DNA of 5,441 nucleotides from Bacteroidota bacterium (GTDB taxonomy: Bacteria > Bacteroidota > Bacteroidia > Cytophagales > Cyclobacteriaceae). The notes below the pieces were generated by a model. That model made no database searches and was not told the DNA's origin. It saw nothing but the letters and a program-made list of their open reading frames with translations. Numbering within the stretch: position 1 is the stretch's first letter; every line of letters starts with the position of its first letter. The position numbers and the translations under genes are program-made. This document shows, one piece after another, positions 1-5,441 of the stretch. The DNA lies in NCBI GenBank assembly GCA_024643595.1, contig JAHEMS010000273.1, forward strand, positions 1-5,441, given 5' to 3'.

Positions 1-52
1 TTCAAAGTAATCAAATAGTCATTCGGTCATCAATTTTTTCAAATACATAAAT

Positions 53-1345
53 ATGGATCGATCCCTGGTAATTGCTGTATTTACTTTAATAATTTGCAAT
101 CGATGTTCGCCCCCCTCCAATCATACAGTAAATTCTGTCGATTTATCATCCACCACATTGGTCGGGGTTACTCCTGAGAAATTTCAAACAACCATTGATT
201 CACTCTTTAATAAGCTTGAAGCCTGTTCAGCCAATGACAGCGAATGTCTGACGTCAACCAACACGAGCATAGAAGCGGTACTCAACTCAATAAAAGATCC
301 TTCTATATTAGAATCTTCAAATCATCTACCGCCAAATACCAATGGCTATTTTCGCGCTAATTCAACGGATGGGAAATTGACTGTCTTTTCGTGGGACAGC
401 CGGCTTGGCGGAAGTAGTTTTGATTACCAGGCATTAGCGGTTTACAAGGTGGATACTGAAATCAGGTCCAAAAAACTGGAGTTTGATAAAGGTCCATTTT
501 ATTTTAACAAAATATATCAACTTAAGAACGACATGGGTGAAACCGTTTACATATTGAATGGAGGAGGCTCCTCATCTCAGGTTGATGAATATGGTGCTCT
601 TACCGCCTTCACTCTTCGCCATGGAGAGATTACTCCTGCACCTATTTTCCCGGGAAATATGAGCACACTTGTACAATACAACTCTACCGATACACCGGTT
701 TCTTTCCTGGTTGAAAATAACGCCCAACATATTCTCATACCTTATCGTCAAAATGATAGTATTACCGTATACCACTCAATTCGGTTTGATAAGCAGCAAT
801 ATAAAAATGTTCCAACTGCGTCAGACATGAAATATGGTAAATTCAAACAACAGGATTTCTTATCTGAATCAGGATTATTTAAGGGCACTGAGACGTGCCA
901 AAAGAAAAACGAGGGCAATGTGGCAACTTATCTTTTTGATGATAAGATCAGTGTTGGTTTTGAAAATGGTGAGGACGAAACTATCCTATCCATCCAGAAA
1001 AATAGTCAGTCCGTTGCATCCATAAAATTAGGAAGAGCACTTTTTTTTATGGGTAAGAAAGGAAGCCATCTTTTTTTTGAAGGAGATGGGACTCCCGAGA
1101 GTACAACACTCTTTATTTATAACCTCGTTGAAAAGAAATTTATTTTTATCGAATCTATAGCACAGGCATTAGTTGATGAGGAAAATCTTTTGTTCACGCA
1201 ACTTTCTGATGAGCATACAGATACTGATTTCAAGACTGATTGCGGTAATGATGAAAAACAGTTTGAGATAAAAGTAACGAACTTCACCCAATCACCACTG
1301 GTGATAGAAACTACCGGAACAGGCTTCTGCATGTATGTTCAATGA
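53..1345 (+). CDS. Exported, possibly lipid-anchored protein of unknown function
   Basis: I do not recognise a characterised function for this 430-residue protein. The N-terminus looks like a short signal peptide: Arg3, then a hydrophobic stretch at residues 5-14, then cysteines at 15 and 18. Either cysteine could be lipidated, but neither sits in a canonical L-[AS]-[GA]-C lipobox (Ile and Arg at the -1 positions), so plain secretion is also possible. A Ser/Thr/Asn-rich segment follows. Other cysteines lie at 58, 65, 282, 397 and 426, compatible with disulphides in an exported protein. The body is beta-rich; DGKLTVFSWDSRLGG at 106-120 resembles a motif I associate with uncharacterised Bacteroidota secreted proteins (from memory). 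The start is secure: an in-frame TAA lies at 8-10 and this is the first ATG after it, preceded by an A-rich leader with no Shine-Dalgarno. It is convergent with the sugar operon, so probably functionally unrelated. Confidence 0.8.
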   Translation: MDRSLVIAVFTLIICNRCSPPSNHTVNSVDLSSTTLVGVTPEKFQTTIDSLFNKLEACSANDSECLTSTNTSIEAVLNSIKDPSILESSNHLPPNTNGYFRANSTDGKLTVFSWDSRLGGSSFDYQALAVYKVDTEIRSKKLEFDKGPFYFNKIYQLKNDMGETVYILNGGGSSSQVDEYGALTAFTLRHGEITPAPIFPGNMSTLVQYNSTDTPVSFLVENNAQHILIPYRQNDSITVYHSIRFDKQQYKNVPTASDMKYGKFKQQDFLSESGLFKGTETCQKKNEGNVATYLFDDKISVGFENGEDETILSIQKNSQSVASIKLGRALFFMGKKGSHLFFEGDGTPESTTLFIYNLVEKKFIFIESIAQALVDEENLLFTQLSDEHTDTDFKTDCGNDEKQFEIKVTNFTQSPLVIETTGTGFCMYVQ

Positions 1346-1402
1346 TGAATGTCCTGTAATGAAATCATGGGCAATTACGAATCCGCTAAAACGACACACG
1401 TG
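1346..1402. other. Short convergent intergenic spacer without a clear terminator
   Basis: This 57-bp spacer separates the stop of the plus-strand exported-protein gene from the stop of the minus-strand regulator gene. Transcription from both sides ends here or within the opposite gene. The only hairpin I see is a weak one: GTAAT at 1356-1360 pairs with ATTAC at 1374-1378 across a 13-nt loop. It is AT-rich and no T-run follows on either strand, so it is not a convincing intrinsic terminator. A CACGTG palindrome at 1397-1402 is probably chance. Confidence 0.5.
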
Positions 1403-2437
1403 CTACAATGAATTACGCAAGGTTAGGTAAAAAGGAACCTCAACATGATCCCTGGAGTTATCCAAAATCAGCTGACCCGCTCTTTTGCCCATCCAGTGAA
1501 AATCAGTAGATACGGTGGTTATCCCATTCAGGATAATTTTCTTTAACGGAATTTCATTGTATGATATAACTCCCACCTCCTGCCCTACCACTAATTGTTG
1601 TTCAAGAATTTTTTCAATCAGAAGAACAAGGTCTCGTTCCATAACATTCATATAAACAGTTCCTTTTTCAATAGTACTATTTTTCAACTCATGAATGACG
1701 GCGCAGTTAAAGGCAAACTGATCACAGAATCGCTTTAGTCCTTTAATAATATCATCGGAATAATAGGTGTGCTTAGGAAAAATCAATTTGATGGAATGAT
1801 ATTTTGAAAGTTGCGGCAATGCCTCCTCTAAGGCATCGTAAATATTCTTCTCAAAATTTTCGTAGACAGCTGCATATTCACCTTTTATCTCAGGAATCAA
1901 TTTATCCAGCAATAAAAGCTTGTCTTTCGGCAGCGAGTCAATTAATTCATAAGCGCGTTCGTGACCTTCGATGAAATGAGGAATAATTACATAATGTGAA
2001 TAATCACCAACATGACTATTCAAAAGTTTTTTGAAAATAGAAAAGTCGTTATTATAAATATAAAAGTCGATAGCCGCTTTGTCTCCCAGGGTTTCTGCGA
2101 AAGCATCGTAAATGATTTTCTTGTGTTCACTGAGCTTATTGAACAGGAGAAATACCTTTAACTGTTTTTCGATTTGAGTACTTTTGATAAAAAATCCCTT
2201 CCCCGGAATCGAGCCAAGGATGCCATCACCCTTTAATTTACGATACGATTTTTCAATAGTGTCGCGGGAAACGCCCAGTTCAAAACTCAACTCATTGATA
2301 GAAGGCAATGTATCATTGATTTCCAAATGGCCTTCCAGTACAGCCTGTTTAATGGAATCAACCACCTGTACATATTTAGGGTTTGCGGAATAGTCTATGA
2401 GGTGGATGCGTTCGAGAATATGATTAGCGCCATTCAT
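1403..2437 (-). CDS. GntR-family transcriptional regulator with LacI-like sugar-sensing domain
   Basis: This 344-residue cytoplasmic regulator has two parts. Residues about 16-84 form a GntR winged helix: LPSINELSFELGVSRDTIEK (44-63) is the helix-turn-helix, and GKGFFI (79-84) is the wing hairpin end typical of the family. Residues about 93-344 look like a periplasmic-binding-protein type I domain as in LacI and AraR. Its end, with GITTVSTDFHWMGKRAGQLI and a final RNSL, parallels the 'LTTV...MG..A...L...R.S' tail of that fold. The family usually binds a sugar or metabolite and releases or changes DNA binding. It is the last gene of the cluster, starts 1 nt after the sugar-porter stop and has a good ribosome site, so it is probably co-expressed and controls the operon including itself. 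The ligand is not readable from the sequence; arabinose (as for AraR) is only one option. Confidence 0.92.
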   Translation of the reverse strand: MNGANHILERIHLIDYSANPKYVQVVDSIKQAVLEGHLEINDTLPSINELSFELGVSRDTIEKSYRKLKGDGILGSIPGKGFFIKSTQIEKQLKVFLLFNKLSEHKKIIYDAFAETLGDKAAIDFYIYNNDFSIFKKLLNSHVGDYSHYVIIPHFIEGHERAYELIDSLPKDKLLLLDKLIPEIKGEYAAVYENFEKNIYDALEEALPQLSKYHSIKLIFPKHTYYSDDIIKGLKRFCDQFAFNCAVIHELKNSTIEKGTVYMNVMERDLVLLIEKILEQQLVVGQEVGVISYNEIPLKKIILNGITTVSTDFHWMGKRAGQLILDNSRDHVEVPFYLTLRNSL

Positions 2438-2448
2438 ACTAATCCTTC
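2435..2448 (-). promoter_or_regulatory. Ribosome binding site and translational-coupling junction for the regulator
   Basis: Read on the minus strand, the end of the porter gene and start of the regulator form AAGGATTAGTATG. AAGGA is a good Shine-Dalgarno match placed 5 nt before the ATG, the porter's TAG lies between them, and one T separates the TAG from the ATG. Ribosomes ending on the porter could restart on the regulator. It stands out because the other three complete genes here have A/T-rich leaders without such a motif. It also supports the chosen regulator start. Confidence 0.75.
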
Positions 2449-3836
2449 ACAATCTGTCGCTCAATCTCTTCCAATGTTTTTCCTTTAGTTTCAGGCAATA
2501 TGAAATAGAGCACGATGAAACCAACTGCGCATATCATACCATAGAGCCAGAAATTATTTGCCCAACCTAAATTTTCCTTGATGGCGGGAAAAGTAAACGT
2601 TAGTGAAAAATTTCCAACCCAATGTGCTAAAGCAGCGATTGACATAGCGGCTCCTCTGATTTTATTAGGAAATATTTCGGATAGAACGACCCACAACAAC
2701 GGCGCCAAAGTAATGGAATAAAACATCACATTGGCAAGCACTAAAAGCACGATGACCCGACCGGTATAATCTGAATAAAAGCAGTATCCAATCAAAGCGT
2801 ATACTATCGCCATAGAAGAAGTTCCGAAAAGCAATAATGTTTTCCTTCCTAATTTATCAACAGTAAGCATGGTGATCACCACCGACAATACCATCACAGA
2901 ACCTATTACGACAATGTTCAACATCATTTGTCGCAAGTTGTATCCGGCTGCCTGAAAAATGTCAGCCGCATAATAGATGACCACATTCAATCCACTCCAT
3001 TGCTGAAGAAAAGATAAGAAAACACCTAACCCTACAAATTTTAATATGCGGGCACTCAATAACTGTTTGAAATCAACATGATCTACATCTTCGCGGGATA
3101 CGGTAGAACTTACATCATTTATTTGACCAACCGCATATTCCACACCTCCAATTCTTATAAGTATTTGTTCCGCCCGCTTGATCTGCCCATTTTTAACAAG
3201 CCAACGGACGCTTTCAGGAACAAAAAACATGAGCAGAAAAAAAATCAATGCGGGTAATGTTTCAGCTGCAAACATCCAGCGCCATCCATATAAGCCACTC
3301 CAACTTGATGCAATGGCATGGTTGCCGGCATCTACACCCAGTGCGGTATCATGCAGTGCAATTCGCCAGTTTACGAGCTGGGCCATCAATACGCCAATCA
3401 TAATCAACAACTGATTGATGGAAACATACATTCCTCTTTTTTCAGGGGGAGCAATTTCCGCGATATACATCGGAGAAAGATTCAATGCAATCCCCATGGC
3501 AATACCACCCACGATACGGTAAAAGTTGAACCAAAAAAAAGTAGTCGCCAACGCAGTGCCTATGGCTGACAGCGAGAACAGAAATCCGGCTAAAATAAGA
3601 AGTCGCTTTCGTCCATACCTATCGGCCAAAAAAACACAAGCCAATGCACCGCCCATACAACCAATCAGAGCAGAGCTTGTGCCCCACCCTTTTTGTGTTG
3701 CCGATGTGAGGCCAAAGAAAGGCTCATAGAATGATTTTGCACCCCCAATAACCACCCAGTCATAACCAAAAAGAAAACCGCCCATGGCAGCGGTTAGCGT
3801 CACCAGCAGAATGAATCGTTTGTTGTAATTTACCAT
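2439..3836 (-). CDS. Sugar porter (MFS, XylE/GLUT-like), probable proton symporter
   Basis: This 465-residue inner-membrane protein has the 12-helix sugar-porter pattern and normal length for the family. In order: GGFLFGYD (19-26), with the Asp equivalent to the XylE proton-coupling residue; DRYGRK (72-77); R107 and SPMYIAEIAPPEKRG (121-135); NQ (141-142); PESVRWL (207-213); QQWSGLNVVIYY (278-289); DKLGRK (327-332); PLLWVVLSEIFPNKIRG (379-395); HWVGNF (405-410); PETKGKTLEE (448-457). Residues 158-182 form a rather long loop between helices 5 and 6. Retained Asp26 and Arg107 suggest proton-coupled uptake. Compared from memory with E. coli XylE, core residues Gln168, Gln288, Gln289, Asn294, Trp392 and Trp416 are kept, but Gln175, Asn325 and Gln415 become Val149, Met315 and His405. 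So the family is firm and the substrate is open (hexose, pentose, inositol or similar). The gene is coupled to the regulator downstream. Confidence 0.94.
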   Translation of the reverse strand: MVNYNKRFILLVTLTAAMGGFLFGYDWVVIGGAKSFYEPFFGLTSATQKGWGTSSALIGCMGGALACVFLADRYGRKRLLILAGFLFSLSAIGTALATTFFWFNFYRIVGGIAMGIALNLSPMYIAEIAPPEKRGMYVSINQLLIMIGVLMAQLVNWRIALHDTALGVDAGNHAIASSWSGLYGWRWMFAAETLPALIFFLLMFFVPESVRWLVKNGQIKRAEQILIRIGGVEYAVGQINDVSSTVSREDVDHVDFKQLLSARILKFVGLGVFLSFLQQWSGLNVVIYYAADIFQAAGYNLRQMMLNIVVIGSVMVLSVVITMLTVDKLGRKTLLLFGTSSMAIVYALIGYCFYSDYTGRVIVLLVLANVMFYSITLAPLLWVVLSEIFPNKIRGAAMSIAALAHWVGNFSLTFTFPAIKENLGWANNFWLYGMICAVGFIVLYFILPETKGKTLEEIERQIVKD

Positions 3837-3959
3837 CGCATAGCTTAAGGATTACAGATTACCAAGGATAAGGTGAACAGGCCCAATAAACTTTTCATTC
3901 AGCAATCAAAATTTAAATCAATCCTGAAGTTTAATCTCTGAAATCGAATTTAAGGACGA
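3837..3959 (-). other. 123-bp spacer inside the minus-strand gene cluster
   Basis: This is the longest gap between the co-directional genes, lying between the dehydrogenase stop and the porter start. It is AT-rich and could hold an internal promoter or an operator. I see no good Bacteroidota promoter (TTTG near -33, TAnnTTTG near -7); the nearest minus-strand string, AAATTTTG, has one mismatch in the -7 motif and no matching -33 element. There is a short inverted repeat, TTCAG at 3898-3902 with CTGAA at 3924-3928, and a 7-bp tandem repeat nearer the porter. Neither is strong, and no terminator with a T-run is present, so read-through from the dehydrogenase gene is likely. Confidence 0.45.
3850..3863. 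repeat. Two tandem 7-bp units, GATTACA and GATTACC
   Basis: Two adjacent 7-bp units, differing only in the last base, lie 13 bp upstream of the porter start codon in the 123-bp spacer. The position would suit half-sites for a regulator or part of the mRNA leader, but two short units may be coincidence and they do not form an inverted repeat as a GntR dimer usually needs. Confidence 0.3.
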
Positions 3960-5120
3960 CTAACCTTTCCAAGCGACACCTGTATCTTTCCAACTCCTGG
4001 AATTGGCAGATTCAATCACTGCCTCACATACCTTTTGTGTTTCGAAGGCATCCTGAAAAGTTGGGGCACAGGACTCACCCGTTTCTAGGCTTTTCAGAAA
4101 ATCAGCTACCTGGTGAATAAAGCTGTGTTCATAACCAATTCCTAAGCCAGGAACCCACCACTTATCCATGTAAGGTTGATCACCATCCGTAACATGGATA
4201 GAGCGCCAGCCACGTACAGTAGATTCATCTCTATGATCAAAATATTCAAGACGATTCAGATCGTGCAAGTCCCAACGAATGGAAGCATGCTCACCATTGA
4301 TCTCAAACGTATATAAGGCTTTATGGCCACGTGCATATCGGGTAGATTCAAACAGGCCCAGTGAGCCGTTTTCAAAGTGGCAATGAAATAGACATGCATC
4401 ATCAATTCCTACTTTCTGCACTTTACCGGTCAATTGATGCATGCGATCTTTAATAAATGTTTCCGTCATGGCCGATACATCTTTGATGCCGCCATTGAGC
4501 CACATGGCTGTATCGATACAATGCGCCAGTAAATCGCCTGTAACACCAGAACCGGCAACATCAGCATCAAGACGCCATAGACCGGCTCCTCCCTGAGGAA
4601 GGTCAGCACTGATCGTCCAGTCTTGTAAAAAGTTTGCCCGATAATGAAATATCTTTCCGAGTTTACCCGCATCAATAATTTGCTTCGCTAATGTTACAGC
4701 AGGGAGTCTACGATAGTTATACCACACCGTGTTAGGTACTTTTGCTTTTTTTATCGCGTCCACCATTTTTTGCCCTTCGACCAAGTTTCGTGACAAAGGC
4801 TTTTCGCACAAAATCATTTTCCCTGCCGCAGCTGCCGCGATGGCAATTTCAGCATGTGTATCATTTGGTGTGCAAATATCAATGGCGTCAATATCATTGC
4901 GTGCAATTACTTTCTTCCAATCTGTTTCAAAAGACTCATAGCCCCATTGTTCAGCGAATGCTTTGACCTTATCTTCACTGCGTGCACAAACTACTTTCAG
5001 TATTGGTCGATAGGCCAGTCCTGGAAAAAAATTACCAATTCGATTATACCCATTGGAATGTGTTCTACCCATAAATCCAGTGCCAATCAATCCAATCCTT
5101 AATGCTTTCTTATCACTCAT
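3960..5120 (-). CDS. Gfo/Idh/MocA-family NAD(P)-dependent sugar or cyclitol dehydrogenase
   Basis: This 386-residue cytoplasmic protein has the full two-domain architecture. The N-terminal Rossmann fold begins with GLIGTGFMGRTH (10-21), the dinucleotide-binding loop; DICTPNDTH (81-89) and CEKPL (105-109) follow. Lys107 of the EKP motif is the usual catalytic lysine. The C-terminal substrate domain carries GDLLAHCID (195-203), whose Asp196 and His200 have the spacing of the catalytic Asp/His pair of inositol dehydrogenase. The enzyme should oxidise a ring hydroxyl of a sugar, cyclitol or derivative. At about 386 residues it is longer than typical IolG enzymes (about 340) and in the range of branches that include levoglucosan dehydrogenase (from memory), so the substrate is not settled. 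The start directly precedes the first Rossmann strand. It follows the truncated upstream gene by 42 bp, suggesting one operon. Confidence 0.93.
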   Translation of the reverse strand: MSDKKALRIGLIGTGFMGRTHSNGYNRIGNFFPGLAYRPILKVVCARSEDKVKAFAEQWGYESFETDWKKVIARNDIDAIDICTPNDTHAEIAIAAAAAGKMILCEKPLSRNLVEGQKMVDAIKKAKVPNTVWYNYRRLPAVTLAKQIIDAGKLGKIFHYRANFLQDWTISADLPQGGAGLWRLDADVAGSGVTGDLLAHCIDTAMWLNGGIKDVSAMTETFIKDRMHQLTGKVQKVGIDDACLFHCHFENGSLGLFESTRYARGHKALYTFEINGEHASIRWDLHDLNRLEYFDHRDESTVRGWRSIHVTDGDQPYMDKWWVPGLGIGYEHSFIHQVADFLKSLETGESCAPTFQDAFETQKVCEAVIESANSRSWKDTGVAWKG

Positions 5121-5162
5121 AATAAAAATCGTTTTTGTTAATCATTCAATTCCATAAAAAAA

Positions 5163-5441
5163 TTACGCCTCATACCATCCGTGCAACTCCCGTACCTTGA
5201 TCATGGTAGCGAGAATATCATTCCAGGTTTGTTGACGATTCATCACTTCATTCGGAAACATGCATCCATCCCAACAGATATGTTTAAAGGCTTTGGTTAG
5301 GTTTCCGTTTTCATCACGTAACCAATAGCCTGCGTCATGAGCAATATCCAACTTCCCATTTGGATCTGTTGCTTGACAATGTCGACCAGTTTTATCATGC
5401 GAGCCCGAACCAAATACAGAGCCATCATTCTGGGCCACATG
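5163..5441 (-). CDS. C-terminal fragment of an enzyme, possibly a TIM-barrel sugar isomerase/epimerase
   Basis: Only the last 92 residues are in the window; the frame is open to the right edge, where the first full codon is CAT (His). A GTG follows at once, but it is most likely an internal valine, not a start. The fragment begins HVAQNDGSVFGSG, reminiscent of the strand-7 'HvsDndG...G.G' region of xylose-isomerase-like TIM barrels, and continues with DPNGKLDIAHDAGYW (26-40), KHICWDGCMFPN (53-64) and a C-terminal helix rich in hydrophobic and charged residues. The many Gly, Asp, His, Trp and Cys suggest an enzyme core close to an active site. Genes of that isomerase family often sit beside Gfo/Idh/MocA dehydrogenases, which supports but does not prove the call. 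As coding sequence it is secure; the family is my best guess, and another sugar-metabolism enzyme is possible. Confidence 0.6.
   Translation of the reverse strand, partial: HVAQNDGSVFGSGSHDKTGRHCQATDPNGKLDIAHDAGYWLRDENGNLTKAFKHICWDGCMFPNEVMNRQQTWNDILATMIKVRELHGWYEA

Noticed and set aside
1117..1332. Minus-strand 71-codon frame inside the exported-protein gene
   Set aside because: It lies fully within the longer gene, has no leader signal and no recognisable motif.
1356..1378. GTAAT...ATTAC hairpin as a bidirectional terminator
   Set aside because: Five AT-rich base pairs with a 13-nt loop and no flanking T-run on either strand; too weak.
3178..3729. Overlapping plus-strand open frames opposite the porter gene
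   Set aside because: They lie antisense to a gene with full-length family motifs, have no recognisable domains and no own ribosome sites; they are by-products of the opposite coding frame.
3912..3919. AAATTTTG read on the minus strand as a Bacteroidota -7 promoter element
   Set aside because: It misses the TAnnTTTG consensus by one base and no TTTG-like -33 element lies at the right distance upstream.
4729..5102. Plus-strand open frames opposite the dehydrogenase, one hydrophobic enough to suggest a small membrane protein
   Set aside because: Hydrophobicity follows from the reverse complement of the Rossmann-domain codons; three overlapping frames share the stretch and none has supporting signals.
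5436..5438. GTG as the start codon of the rightmost minus-strand gene
   Set aside because: The frame stays open through the preceding CAT codon to the window edge, and the protein begins mid-motif (HVAQNDG). It is a truncated gene, not a 91-residue one.

Overview
The window looks like chromosomal DNA from a member of the Bacteroidota, probably an environmental Cytophagia- or Chitinophagia-like bacterium. This is an inference from three things: moderate-to-low GC with A/T-rich leaders and mostly no Shine-Dalgarno sequence; a GntR-type regulator fused to a LacI-like sensor domain, an architecture common in Bacteroidota sugar loci; and an exported protein of a kind (DGK..xFSWD..xGG) that I associate with that phylum. 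No rRNA, tRNA, mobile element, CRISPR array or integrase is visible.

Layout. A single plus-strand gene (53-1345) encodes a 430-residue secreted or lipid-anchored protein of unknown function. It runs convergently into a minus-strand cluster that fills the rest of the window. In transcription order (right to left) the cluster holds: the C-terminal 92 residues of a protein cut by the window edge (5163-5441), possibly a TIM-barrel sugar isomerase/epimerase; a Gfo/Idh/MocA NAD(P)-dependent dehydrogenase (3960-5120); a 12-helix XylE-like sugar porter of the MFS (2439-3836); and a GntR/AraR-like regulator (1403-2437). Gaps between them are 42, 123 and 1 bp.

How the genes may work together. The porter would bring a monosaccharide, cyclitol or anhydrosugar across the inner membrane, probably with a proton. 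The dehydrogenase would oxidise it at a ring hydroxyl and the truncated upstream protein may isomerise or otherwise process the product. The regulator would sense the substrate or an intermediate and control the operon, including its own gene. Porter and regulator are almost certainly co-translated: TAG-T-ATG junction, with AAGGA just before it. The substrate cannot be read from the sequence. The porter keeps the XylE proton-coupling and core sugar-binding residues but differs at several pocket positions, which argues against plain xylose uptake. Inositol-like or levoglucosan-like substrates are possible but unproven.

Nothing here is clearly a new kind of system. The points most worth a second look are the unassigned substrate of the operon, the altered porter pocket, the conserved-looking but unplaced tail of the truncated protein, and the unknown exported protein.
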